Below are positions 24,545 to 33,361 of a DNA stretch of 48,616 nt, piece after piece. The DNA is from Deltaproteobacteria bacterium (GTDB lineage Bacteria; Desulfobacterota; Desulfuromonadia; Geobacterales; Pseudopelobacteraceae). Position 1 is the stretch's first letter; every line of letters starts with the position of its first letter. The DNA is taken from NCBI GenBank assembly GCA_021781535.1, contig JAJXWO010000030.1, forward strand, positions 1 to 48,616, given 5' to 3'. The translations under genes and the position numbers were made by a program. Under the pieces are notes generated by a model, which saw only the letters and a program-made list of their open reading frames with translations, was not told the DNA's origin and did no database searches.

Positions 24545-25408
24545 CTATTTTCTGATTATCCGGCTGACAGCCGCAGAATCAAACTCTCCGAGCCCTTCTG
24601 CCAGGGCTTTTTTGTACAGTTCATTCACTGCAGCCGTCACAAAGAGCGGCTGGCCGACCTCTTCCGCCAACCGGAGAGCCAGTCGCAGGTCTTTCTGCAT
24701 ATGTTTGAGCGGAAAGGCGGTTGGAAATTCCCTGTTGGCGGCAATCTGAGGCCCTTTCAAACGGAACATCGGGTTGGAAATGGCCCCGGAGTCCAGGACG
24801 TCCAAAAATTGGGCTGTATCAAGTCCACTCTCGGACGCTAATGCCATCCCTTCACACAAAGCCGTCAACATACCGGACATCACCAGATTATTGGCCAGCT
24901 TCATGCGGGCTGCATTCCCCACATCGCCAAGAAAAAGGACCTTCTTCCCCATCTTTTCCAGAGCCGGCAGTGACCTGTCATACAACTCCCTGTCTCCAGA
25001 CGCCATGATGATCAGGGTTCCGGACTCAGCAGGTTGCCGGCTGCCGGAGACCGGCGCTTCCAGAAACAGCGCTCCTTTTTCATGTGCAAGCCGGGCGGAT
25101 TCTATCGATGTTTCAGCATCTACGGTCGACATATCCAGATATCCCGTCCCCGGTTTCAAGCCGGCAATTATCCCTTCCTCTCCGTCCCGAACCGACTCAA
25201 CAGCACGAGGGTTTGCCATCATAGCGATCACGACATCAGAACACTCTGCCACCGCTCGGGGTGAACCGGCCACGAGTGCCCCTTTCTCTGCCAGCAGGCG
25301 GCATTTATCTGCCGTCCTGTTCCATACCGTTACTTGAAAACTCGCCTTAATCAGGTTTTCAGCCATTGCACTGCCCATAATGCCAAGTCCGACAAAACCT
25401 ATTCTCAT
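24545..25408 (-). CDS. 3-hydroxyisobutyrate dehydrogenase family reductase
   Basis: A 287-residue beta-hydroxyacid dehydrogenase. The cofactor motif GFVGLGIMG is at residues 4-12, with WNRT at about 31-34 favouring NADP(H). The substrate motif EAPVSGSRQPAESG is near 115-128, and the catalytic lysine lies in ARMKLANN. Relatives in Geobacter act as succinic semialdehyde or glyoxylate reductases, so that is the best guess here; 3-hydroxyisobutyrate is less likely. It is transcribed divergently from the octahaem cytochrome, across the AT-rich region. Confidence 0.85.
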   Translation of the reverse strand: MRIGFVGLGIMGSAMAENLIKASFQVTVWNRTADKCRLLAEKGALVAGSPRAVAECSDVVIAMMANPRAVESVRDGEEGIIAGLKPGTGYLDMSTVDAETSIESARLAHEKGALFLEAPVSGSRQPAESGTLIIMASGDRELYDRSLPALEKMGKKVLFLGDVGNAARMKLANNLVMSGMLTALCEGMALASESGLDTAQFLDVLDSGAISNPMFRLKGPQIAANREFPTAFPLKHMQKDLRLALRLAEEVGQPLFVTAAVNELYKKALAEGLGEFDSAAVSRIIRK

Positions 25409-25812
25409 GTGTCACCTCCGTGTTTATATGGGATCAATTTCGTTATACAGCAGGCATTATGCAGGAATTTAAACCGTAAAACCACACCGTTGTTATTCAT
25501 CCCACTATCTGTTAGATTTATTTTCGGTGACGTGCAATTATGTTGGTGAACACATAAAATAACTTGAACAGCAACAAACATCTAATGTTCTATATATTAT
25601 TATAATAAAATAACTTGATTTCCAACACTAACTGAGTATACAAATTATTTTACCTAACTCATTATTTGGTACACGAATTGTTTTTATAGGTAATTGTTCA
25701 CTTGGAAATAATATTAACAGTAATTTATGTTAGTTTTTGACGTATCCGGAGAAGATCAAACCGTCTTTACGACCACACATCGAAAAGACAATATTCCGCA
25801 ATAGGAGGAAGT
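25409..25812. promoter_or_regulatory. AT-rich, repeat-containing control region
   Basis: About 400 bases between the divergent dehydrogenase and cytochrome genes with no convincing gene. An exact 14-base direct repeat, ATAAAATAACTTGA, lies at 25554-25567 and 25605-25618 (51 bases apart). A looser pair of ACAAATT and ACGAATT sites is near 25640 and 25671, and AATTGTT recurs at 25677 and 25692. TGGTAC-N5-TTGTT at about 25668 loosely matches a sigma-54 promoter but lacks the -12 GC. No c-di-GMP/cGAMP riboswitch core was seen. Confidence 0.5.
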
Positions 25813-27363
25813 ATGAAAACAGGTTTCATGTTTTTTTTGGCCGGTGCAGTGCTGTTTGCGGCCACCAGTCAAGGGATGGCGGCAGTTGACCATTCCGAGT
25901 TTCTCAAGGGACCGTTCAAGGATGGCCCCAGCGTGACCAAGGCGTGTCTGGAGTGCCACGAGAAGGAGGCTTCTGATTTTATGAAGACCAGCCACTGGAC
26001 CTGGAAAGGGCCTACCAAAGGGCATGTCCGTGGCTACGAGCACAGCAAGGTTGAATATGGCAAAACAAACATGCTTAATGGTTTCTGTGTCAATGTTGAA
26101 GGTGGAGCCAATCAGTTAAACCGCGGGCACTGCGGCGAGTGTCACGCCGGCTATTTCTGGGACAGCAACAAGTTTGATCTGAAAGACAAGACAAAGGTTG
26201 ACTGCCTTGTATGCCATGCCCAAAAAGGCTTTTATGCAAGAGAAAATAATGAGATCAGCGAGTTTACTGATCTGACAATCGCTGCCCAGAGTGTCGCCCT
26301 TCCAACCCTCAGTAACTGTGGTTCCTGTCACTATGCAGGCGGTGGTGATGATGGGGTTAAGCATGGCAGTCTTGACAAAGCTATGAATACTGCTGACAAG
26401 GCTCTGGATGTTCATATGGCCAGTAAGGCCAAGGGCGGCCAAGGTTTTGCCTGCCAGACCTGCCATGTCACAAAAGATCACCGTATTTCCGGGGCTTCCA
26501 CACAATTGGCCACCTTTGACGGTCGGGTAAACTGTGAAGACTGTCACAGTGGCAAGAATGCACCGCACCAGAAATCACTCAATGGCGTCATCATCAATAC
26601 ACACCTGAAAACCGTTGCCTGCCAGACCTGCCACATTCCGACCTACGGGCGGGGTAAACCAACCCTGATGAATTGGGATTATTCTACTGTAGGCATGAAT
26701 TTGAAACTACCACCGTCCTGTGGAAAGTCAGCGTGCGATGACGGCAAAGGGAGTTTCAGATGGGATAGCAATGTCGTTCCAGCCTATCTCTGGTATGACG
26801 GTACTATTAACCGGTATATGAAGGGTGATACAATAAAAAATCTTTCTGAGCCTGTTGTCTTGGAGTCTCCCTATGGCTCCATCAAGGAGAAAGCGGCCAA
26901 GATATACCCCTTTAAGATGTATACAAGCAACCAACCGGTAGATACGGAGCTTTTATACCTTCTGACCTTCAACAATTACAAAGGGCTTTGGACACACAAA
27001 AACTGGAAGCGCGCCTTGGATGATGGCCCACTCGGTTCAGGGCTTCCATTTAGCGGTAAATATAAATTTATAAAGACCGTTTCATACATCGGTCAGACAC
27101 ATGAAGTAGCCCCTAAAGAAAATGCTCTCACCTGTGGTGAGTGCCACATGGGTGGTACCAGAATGAACTGGAAGGCCCTGGGCTACAAAGGTGACCCGAT
27201 GCTTATGGGTGGCGGTAGGTTTAAGAAGGGGACGATTGAGACTAACATCAAACCGGCCAATCTTAACTTTAAACAGACCAACTGGGTTGAGAAGCACGAA
27301 GCAGCACAGTCCGCTGCTCCGACTCCTGTAAAAAAGGGCGTTACGGTCCACAAGAAAAAATAG
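25813..27363 (+). CDS. Octahaem c-type cytochrome, tetrathionate reductase (Otr) family
   Basis: A 516-residue exported cytochrome with a signal peptide (cleavage near MAA) and exactly eight CxxCH motifs, at about residues 45, 107, 131, 169, 214, 241, 270 and 441. The TSHWTWKGP segment (about 59-67) and haem spacing match the octahaem tetrathionate reductase family described from Shewanella, where one active-site haem has a lysine ligand. Family members reduce tetrathionate, nitrite or hydroxylamine in vitro; the natural substrate here is open. The C-terminal 20 residues are a proline- and lysine-rich tail. AGGAGG lies about 6 bases before ATG 25813. It is transcribed alone and ends at a strong terminator. 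Confidence 0.88.
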   Translation: MKTGFMFFLAGAVLFAATSQGMAAVDHSEFLKGPFKDGPSVTKACLECHEKEASDFMKTSHWTWKGPTKGHVRGYEHSKVEYGKTNMLNGFCVNVEGGANQLNRGHCGECHAGYFWDSNKFDLKDKTKVDCLVCHAQKGFYARENNEISEFTDLTIAAQSVALPTLSNCGSCHYAGGGDDGVKHGSLDKAMNTADKALDVHMASKAKGGQGFACQTCHVTKDHRISGASTQLATFDGRVNCEDCHSGKNAPHQKSLNGVIINTHLKTVACQTCHIPTYGRGKPTLMNWDYSTVGMNLKLPPSCGKSACDDGKGSFRWDSNVVPAYLWYDGTINRYMKGDTIKNLSEPVVLESPYGSIKEKAAKIYPFKMYTSNQPVDTELLYLLTFNNYKGLWTHKNWKRALDDGPLGSGLPFSGKYKFIKTVSYIGQTHEVAPKENALTCGECHMGGTRMNWKALGYKGDPMLMGGGRFKKGTIETNIKPANLNFKQTNWVEKHEAAQSAAPTPVKKGVTVHKKK

Positions 27364-27388
27364 TCTGACCTGATACGCAAAGTAGGAT

Positions 27389-27423
27389 AAAAAGAAGGGG
27401 CGAAATATTCGCCCCTTCTTTTA
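27389..27423. terminator. Strong terminator of the octahaem cytochrome
   Basis: A near-perfect stem of about 14 bp (27390-27403 with 27409-27422), GC-rich in the middle, with T residues at the 3' side of the stem and A residues at the 5' side. It can therefore act in both directions, for the cytochrome on plus and pepN on minus. Confidence 0.85.
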
Positions 27424-27525
27424 GTATCTGCGCCAAGTGCAAAATCAGCATTTAAATCAATATCCCCAAGTAGTCATTTCCAGTTCCTAAACCTCGTTTT
27501 TATTCTCCGGCTGTTATCTGTGTAG

Positions 27526-30174
27526 TTAATCTTCCAGACTCTTGGTCACAACTTCATAAACATCGCGCGGCAAATCAGGAACCGCTTGAATCCTCTGCAG
27601 TTGCTGTTTCATCTGACTGCGCCGGACTTCCTCGAAACGCCGCCAGGTTGTCAGCGGCGCCAGCAGTCGGGCGGAAACCTGCGGATTAACCGGAATCAGC
27701 CGCAGCAGCTGATCGACCAGAAAGCGGTAACCTGCACCATCAGGATCATGAAAACGTACTTGATTTCTCTGGCTGAACACCCCGACCAGAGAACGGAAGC
27801 GGTTGGGGTTGGTCAGCTCGAAGGCCGGGTGGCTCAACAGTGTCTGCAGTTCATCTACTGTTTGCGGAAGAGTTGAGGCGGCCTGGAGTGAAAACCATTT
27901 ATCGACTACCAGGCGGTCACCCTGCCAACGGCGGTAGAAATCATCCAGAGTTTCACGGCGTTCCGGACAGTCGTAAGAGACGAGCGGCGTTAGTGCGTCG
28001 ATGGTATCGGTCATGTTGTCCGCCCGCCGATACTGTTCGATGCAGAGGTCGATCTCGCTCTGGCCGCCGCTGCTCATCAGGTATGCAAGACAGAGGTTGG
28101 CAAGACGCCGCGCTCCGGAGCGGCCGTCATCTGGGGAGTACGGTTTTCCGCTCACATTGCGCGTACGAACCGCAAAAATTTCATCCCGGCAGCGGATTGC
28201 CAGAGTGCGGATAACAAACTGACGCGCCGCATGGATAGCCGCCGGATCGACAACCGACACCAGTTCGGCGAGATATTTTTCGGTAGGCAACGTCAACGTC
28301 TCGGCAAGAAAGGCGGGATCCGGATGACTGCTTGTAAGCGTTAACCTGAATGCGGAGATAAAATCAGGATCAAGGACCAGTTCGACACCATTCTGCCAGT
28401 CGGCTACCAGCCCGGTAATGATCTTCGCCGCCATCTGCTGCCCCGCCTCCCAGCGGCAGAACGGGTCTGACTCATGGGCCATCAGCAGGGCCAGCTGCTC
28501 ATGCCGGTAGGGATAGTCAAGTTTGACCGGCGCCGAAAAGCCGCGCAGCAGCGCCGGGACAGGTTCCTCATCCAACCCGGTAAAACAAAACGACTCTACG
28601 GCTGTTCGAAGATGAAGTACCCGGGTAACATCCTTCCGGGTTTCTTCCCCGGCAAGCACCAGCGGAAGTTGTTCTCCGTTCTTATCAAGCAGGCCGAGTG
28701 CCAACGGGATATGCAGGGCCTTTTTATCCGGCTGGCCAGGGGTTGCCTGACAGCTCTGGCAGACCGTCAAGGTAAAGGTTTTGTCAGCGGCATTATAGGA
28801 GCCGCTGGCGTTGAGCCGTGGAGTTCCGGCCTGACTGTACCAGAGGGCAAACTGGTCGAGATCGAGTTTGCCGGCTTCGGCCATGGTCTGTACAAAATCA
28901 TCGACCGTTACCGCCTGCCCGTCAAAGCGGTCAAAATAGAGATCCATTCCACGGCGGAACAGTTCTGCTCCGAGCATCGTATGCTGCATCCGAACGAGCT
29001 CGGCCCCCTTGTTATACACCGTAGCAGTGTAGAAATTATTAATCTCGATGTACGAATCGGGACGTACCGGATGAGCCATCGGCCCACCATCTTCTGCAAA
29101 CTGTGATGCCCGCAGGTTGCGCACATCCGCAATCCGCTTTACTCCGCGCGACTGCATGTCGGCGGAAAATTCCTGATCACGAAAGACCGTCAGCCCCTCT
29201 TTCAGGGAGAGCTGGAACCAGTCACGGCAGGTGACCCTGTTACCGCTCCAGTTATGGAAATATTCATGGCCGATCACCTCTTCGATGGCATGATAGTCAT
29301 CGTCGGTGGCAGTGGCAGGACTGGCGAGGACATAGCAGGAGTTAAAAACATTGAGCCCCTTGTTTTCCATGGCCCCCATATTAAAATCATCCACCGCTAC
29401 GATCATATAACAGTCAAGGTCATACTCTCTGCCGTAAACTTCTTCATCCCAGCGCATTGCCTTTTTGAGTGATCGCATGGCATGGTCACACTTGCCGCAA
29501 TTCTGTTCATGCACATAGATATGCAGTGCCACATCCCGTCCTGAGCGGGTCGTAAAAGTGTCATTAAGACAGACCAGATCACCTGCCACGAGGGCAAACA
29601 GATAGCTTGGCTTTCTGTACGGATCGTGCCAGGTGGCAAAATGGCGACCGTCCGGCAACTCGCCACTCGCCTGAAGATTACCGTTGGAAAGCAGCACCGG
29701 ATAGCGAAGACGATCGGCGATGATCGTGGTCGTGAAAAGCGTCAAAACATCAGGGCGGTCCGGATAGTAGGTAATGGCGCGAAACCCCTCGGCCTCGCAC
29801 TGGGTGCAGAACATTCCGGCAGAACGGTAGAGCCCTTCCAGAGAGGTATTGTCCTGGGGGCGAAGCTCTGTCGTCATCTCCAGGGTAAAGTCGTCTGGAG
29901 CATCGTGGAGCGTCAGCAGATCATCAGAAACAGAGTAACGGCCGTGTTCAATCGGGGCACCGTCAAGTTTCACCTCTCGCAGGACAAGTCGCTTGCCGTT
30001 CAGAATGAGCGGGCGCATGCCGAGAGAGGCATCATAGTCTCTCCGCACAGCAAGCCGGGAGGTAACAACAGTTGAATCTTCACCGAGTTCAAAGCGAAGG
30101 TCAATGCGTTCGACGATGTAATCCGGAGTCGTATACTCGTTTCGATACACGGTAAGGTGGGTGGTTTCAGTCAT
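27526..30174 (-). CDS. pepN: Aminopeptidase N
   Basis: An 882-residue M1-family zinc aminopeptidase of the E. coli PepN type, which trims N-terminal residues from peptides in the cytoplasm. The exopeptidase motif GAMENKG and the zinc site HEYFHNW with the downstream Glu in LKEGLTVF are all present, and length matches the roughly 870 residues of E. coli PepN. ATG 30174 is preferred to an in-frame TTG four codons upstream. The Shine-Dalgarno is weak. It shares no operon with neighbours. Confidence 0.95.
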   Translation of the reverse strand: MTETTHLTVYRNEYTTPDYIVERIDLRFELGEDSTVVTSRLAVRRDYDASLGMRPLILNGKRLVLREVKLDGAPIEHGRYSVSDDLLTLHDAPDDFTLEMTTELRPQDNTSLEGLYRSAGMFCTQCEAEGFRAITYYPDRPDVLTLFTTTIIADRLRYPVLLSNGNLQASGELPDGRHFATWHDPYRKPSYLFALVAGDLVCLNDTFTTRSGRDVALHIYVHEQNCGKCDHAMRSLKKAMRWDEEVYGREYDLDCYMIVAVDDFNMGAMENKGLNVFNSCYVLASPATATDDDYHAIEEVIGHEYFHNWSGNRVTCRDWFQLSLKEGLTVFRDQEFSADMQSRGVKRIADVRNLRASQFAEDGGPMAHPVRPDSYIEINNFYTATVYNKGAELVRMQHTMLGAELFRRGMDLYFDRFDGQAVTVDDFVQTMAEAGKLDLDQFALWYSQAGTPRLNASGSYNAADKTFTLTVCQSCQATPGQPDKKALHIPLALGLLDKNGEQLPLVLAGEETRKDVTRVLHLRTAVESFCFTGLDEEPVPALLRGFSAPVKLDYPYRHEQLALLMAHESDPFCRWEAGQQMAAKIITGLVADWQNGVELVLDPDFISAFRLTLTSSHPDPAFLAETLTLPTEKYLAELVSVVDPAAIHAARQFVIRTLAIRCRDEIFAVRTRNVSGKPYSPDDGRSGARRLANLCLAYLMSSGGQSEIDLCIEQYRRADNMTDTIDALTPLVSYDCPERRETLDDFYRRWQGDRLVVDKWFSLQAASTLPQTVDELQTLLSHPAFELTNPNRFRSLVGVFSQRNQVRFHDPDGAGYRFLVDQLLRLIPVNPQVSARLLAPLTTWRRFEEVRRSQMKQQLQRIQAVPDLPRDVYEVVTKSLED

Positions 30175-30352
30175 AAGGGCGTCCAATCAAATAACAAATG
30201 TAGTATGAGGTGCTGCAGCAACAGCAGCTATGTAACGCTATTTTCAATAAATACCACAATCCTCCGGATCATATTCATTATTTTTATTGGTAAGCCCGTC
30301 ACGATTCTGGTAATTGTTACCTGCAGGTCTCATAAATAAAGGAGAATGGTTG

Positions 30353-30934
30353 ATGGAAGAGACAATCACTTTCTGGCTCGACAATAAAATATGTTCAGGT
30401 TTCAAGGTGGCGGAAATCGGTCGCCAGACCTTGGTGTCGTATCGAGACAAGTTCTATCTGGTTGAAAATGGAGCTGCACGCATGAATGGTGTCAGACCGC
30501 TGCACTATTCCAAGACATCAATGCCAACTATCTGGAAGAAGGCCATGAAGGGGATTATGCCCCCAACCGCAACCGTTATCGAACACCCGGAGGATGAAAA
30601 CCTTCCGGCGACTACTTCGACTAAAAAGGAACGAACCACCATGCAAAAAAATCATACTGCACCATCAGAGTTAGCGGAAGAGCAGTCGCAGGTAATTAAG
30701 CCGGTTCAGGCTGCGTCGAAAAGGGCTGTAGCAGCTGATTTAAAACCTGTTAAAATCATTCAGACAGTTGTCGCAGCCACATGCCCGTATTGCAATCACA
30801 AACAGGATCTGCCGTTTGAAAAAGGGAAGAACGGCAAGCCGTTCTTTGCGGCGTGCGTCAGATGCTCAACCGAGTTTGCCGTGCGCTTTGTGCCGGTCAC
30901 AATGTATCAGGCTCAGGTCGCGGCATTCAAATAA
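30353..30934 (+). CDS. Hypothetical protein with C-terminal zinc ribbon
   Basis: A 193-residue protein I do not recognise. Residues 1 to about 70 are a compact N-terminal region beginning MEETITFWLD with an aromatic- and lysine-rich run (YRDKFYLVENG). A low-complexity linker rich in Ala, Glu, Gln and Thr follows (about 71-135). The C-terminus is a treble-clef or ribbon-like zinc site: CPYC at 144-147 and CVRC at 168-171. AAGGAG lies about 9 bases before ATG 30353. A DUF1456 gene follows 38 bases later, suggesting a two-gene unit. Confidence 0.65.
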   Translation: MEETITFWLDNKICSGFKVAEIGRQTLVSYRDKFYLVENGAARMNGVRPLHYSKTSMPTIWKKAMKGIMPPTATVIEHPEDENLPATTSTKKERTTMQKNHTAPSELAEEQSQVIKPVQAASKRAVAADLKPVKIIQTVVAATCPYCNHKQDLPFEKGKNGKPFFAACVRCSTEFAVRFVPVTMYQAQVAAFK

Positions 30935-30972
30935 AGTATAAAACCACATCCGTTACCGAGGGGACAAATCAG

Positions 30973-31452
30973 ATGAATAACAACGACATCTTGCGCAGAC
31001 TGCGCTACGCACTGGATATCAGCAACCCGGTCATGATTGAGATTTTTCAGTTATCAGGCTGCAGTATTGAACAACCAACATTGATCAAGCTTCTGAAAAA
31101 AGAAGAGGAAGATGAGTTTATTGCCTGCAGCAATCCTCTGCTGTCTCTTTTTCTGGATGGCTTAATCATTCATAAAAGGGGCAAGCGCGCGTCGGAGGAG
31201 GGACAGCCTCCGAAACCTGACGCGGCCCTGGGCAACAATGCAATCCTGAAAAAGCTGCGCATTGCCCTTGATTTAAAAGAGGAAGATATGCTTGCAGTGA
31301 TGGGGTTGGCAGGTGTTAAAATTTCAAAAGCAGAACTGAGCGCCCTGTTCCGAAATAAGGGGCACAAACATTTCAAAGAGTGTGGCGATCAGTTTCTCAG
31401 GAACTTTTTGCAGGGACTGACAGTGAGGAACAGAAAAGTCGTATCCGAATAG
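30973..31452 (+). CDS. DUF1456-family protein (YehS-like)
   Basis: A 159-residue protein made of two copies of the DUF1456 repeat: about residues 2-70, beginning NNNDILRRLRYALD, and about 88-150, beginning NNAILKKLRIALD. The paralogous repeats share the ILxxLRxALD core. In E. coli the homologue is YehS, whose function is not known. ATG 30973 is chosen because it begins the first repeat; AGGGGACA is upstream. It follows the zinc-ribbon gene and precedes ilvD, from which the ilvD promoter separates it. Confidence 0.78.
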   Translation: MNNNDILRRLRYALDISNPVMIEIFQLSGCSIEQPTLIKLLKKEEEDEFIACSNPLLSLFLDGLIIHKRGKRASEEGQPPKPDAALGNNAILKKLRIALDLKEEDMLAVMGLAGVKISKAELSALFRNKGHKHFKECGDQFLRNFLQGLTVRNRKVVSE

Positions 31453-31522
31453 TTTTACGTTCATGCTGCCTGAATGTACCTGAATAATGTATCTGAATTT
31501 TGACCATCAGGGGGCATTCCGA

Positions 31523-31551
31523 TTGACACATCTTCGTATCTATATTATTCT
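31523..31551 (+). promoter_or_regulatory. Promoter of ilvD
   Basis: A perfect TTGACA (31523-31528), a 17-bp spacer and TATTCT (31546-31551). A leader of about 65 bases follows, carrying a 7-bp stem (31555-31561 with 31579-31585) and a 17-base loop. No T run follows, so it is not an obvious attenuator. Confidence 0.65.
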
Positions 31552-31622
31552 TCAAAACCCGTAAATTCTTATCAATCGCGGGTTTAGCTATATCAAACCA
31601 ATTTTATCCCAAGGACATTCCG

Positions 31623-33284
31623 ATGCGAAGTGACATGATCACAGAAGGGCTTGAGCGAACACCGCACCGTGCGTTGCTTAAAGGGACAGGCGTCCCGCAA
31701 AACCAGATGAACAAGCCGTTTATCGGCGTGGCAACCAGCTTTACCGACCTGATCCCCGGACATGTCGGCATGCGTGATCTGGAACGCTTCATTGAAAAAG
31801 GTGTTCATTCCGGCGGCGGCTATTCCTTCTTTTTCGGTATTCCGGGCGTATGCGACGGCATGGCAATGGGCCATAAGGGGATGCATTACTCACTCCCTAC
31901 CCGCGAACTGATTGCTGACATGGTTGAGTCGGTGGCGGAAGCACATCGCCTGGATGGGCTGGTGCTGCTGACCAATTGCGATAAAATCACTCCCGGCATG
32001 CTGATGGCAGCGGCCCGGCTGAATATACCCTGCATTGTCGTCACCGCCGGACCGATGATGAGCGGTCGTGGCTCCTCCGGCCGTAAATACTCCTTTGTTT
32101 CTGACACGTTTGAGGCGATGGCCCGCTACAAAGCCGGGGTAATCAACGACAAGGAATTGCAGGTATGCGAGGATAATGCCTGCCCCGGCATGGGTTCCTG
32201 CCAAGGCCTCTTTACCGCCAATACCATGGCGATCCTTACCGAAACGATGGGAATGAGCCTACCCCGCTGCGGTACAGCTCTGGCCGTTTCGGCGCTCAAA
32301 CGCCGCATCGCCTTTGCCTCAGGTGAAAAGATCGTCGAACTGGTGCAGAAGGACGTCAAACCCCGCGACATCCTGACCCGAGAAGCTTTTGAGAATGCTA
32401 TCCGCGTTGATCTGGCGCTCGGCGGTTCATCCAACACCGTCCTGCATCTGTTGGCTATTGCCCACGAAGCTGGTGTTGAGCTGCCGTTGGAACTCTTTGA
32501 CACACTGGGCAAAGACACGCCTCAACTGGCTTCAATGAATCCGGCCGGTGAGCATTTTATGGAAGACCTGGATATCGCCGGCGGCGTTAGCGGCGTTATG
32601 AAGCAACTTGGAGATAAAATTCACGATACGCCCACACTGTTTGGCCTGACCACGCACCAACTGGCCGAAAGCATACAGAATGTGGACGAGGAGGTTATCC
32701 GCCCGCTTGGGAATGCGATAAAGAAGGAAGGTGGCATTGCCATCCTTTCCGGCAACATCGCTCCCAAAGGGGCCGTCGTCAAGCAGTCGGGCGTTTCCGC
32801 CGCGATGATGACCTTCGAGGGTGTCGCCCGCTGTTTCGATGCCGAGGAATTGGCAATGGCAGCCATCATGGAAGGAAAAATCAAGTCCGGCGATTGCGTC
32901 GTTATCCGCTATGAAGGCCCCAAAGGCGGACCCGGCATGCGGGAAATGCTGGCACCTACAGCTGCCATCATGGGGATGGGCTTGGGCGACAGCGTTGCGT
33001 TGATCACCGATGGCCGTTTTTCTGGCGGCACCCGCGGCCCCTGTATCGGCCATATTTCACCGGAAGCTGCCGAAGGTGGGCCGATCGCTCTTGTTGAAGA
33101 TGGCGACAGGATTTTACTCGACATCCCGAACCGGAAACTGGAGTTGTTGGTTGACGAACCAACCCTTGCAACCCGCCGGGCAGGATGGAAGGCCCCGGAG
33201 CCAAAAATCAAGGGTGGCTGGCTGGCACGCTATGCCAAGGTAGTCACGTCTGCCCATACCGGAGCGATTACGACAGCTGATTGA
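31623..33284 (+). CDS. ilvD: Dihydroxy-acid dehydratase
   Basis: A 553-residue IlvD/Edd-family enzyme that converts dihydroxy-acids to 2-oxo acids in valine and isoleucine (and leucine precursor) synthesis. Iron-sulfur cluster cysteines are visible in [10 protein letters not shown] and in the [17 protein letters not shown] segment. The length is close to the shorter bacterial class of about 555 residues rather than the 616 of E. coli. ATG 31623 is preceded by AAGGAC. It has its own promoter and is the first of ilvD-ilvB-ilvN. Confidence 0.95.
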   Translation: MRSDMITEGLERTPHRALLKGTGVPQNQMNKPFIGVATSFTDLIPGHVGMRDLERFIEKGVHSGGGYSFFFGIPGVCDGMAMGHKGMHYSLPTRELIADMVESVAEAHRLDGLVLLTNCDKITPGMLMAAARLNIPCIVVTAGPMMSGRGSSGRKYSFVSDTFEAMARYKAGVINDKELQVCEDNACPGMGSCQGLFTANTMAILTETMGMSLPRCGTALAVSALKRRIAFASGEKIVELVQKDVKPRDILTREAFENAIRVDLALGGSSNTVLHLLAIAHEAGVELPLELFDTLGKDTPQLASMNPAGEHFMEDLDIAGGVSGVMKQLGDKIHDTPTLFGLTTHQLAESIQNVDEEVIRPLGNAIKKEGGIAILSGNIAPKGAVVKQSGVSAAMMTFEGVARCFDAEELAMAAIMEGKIKSGDCVVIRYEGPKGGPGMREMLAPTAAIMGMGLGDSVALITDGRFSGGTRGPCIGHISPEAAEGGPIALVEDGDRILLDIPNRKLELLVDEPTLATRRAGWKAPEPKIKGGWLARYAKVVTSAHTGAITTAD

Positions 33285-33361
33285 GAAGTCTGACCGGTTT
33301 ACCGGCCCGACTGTTTCCACCTTTTTCACGAGGTGAGGATTTCATAACAATGAGGTTTCAC

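Noticed and set aside
25409..25812. Cyclic dinucleotide (GEMM) riboswitch before the octahaem cytochrome
   Set aside because: Such riboswitches precede many cytochrome genes in this group, but the conserved core segments are not present in the leader.
31552..31622. Attenuator or T-box in front of ilvD
   Set aside because: The leader has a 7-bp hairpin but no T run, no branched-chain-rich leader peptide and no T-box sequence.
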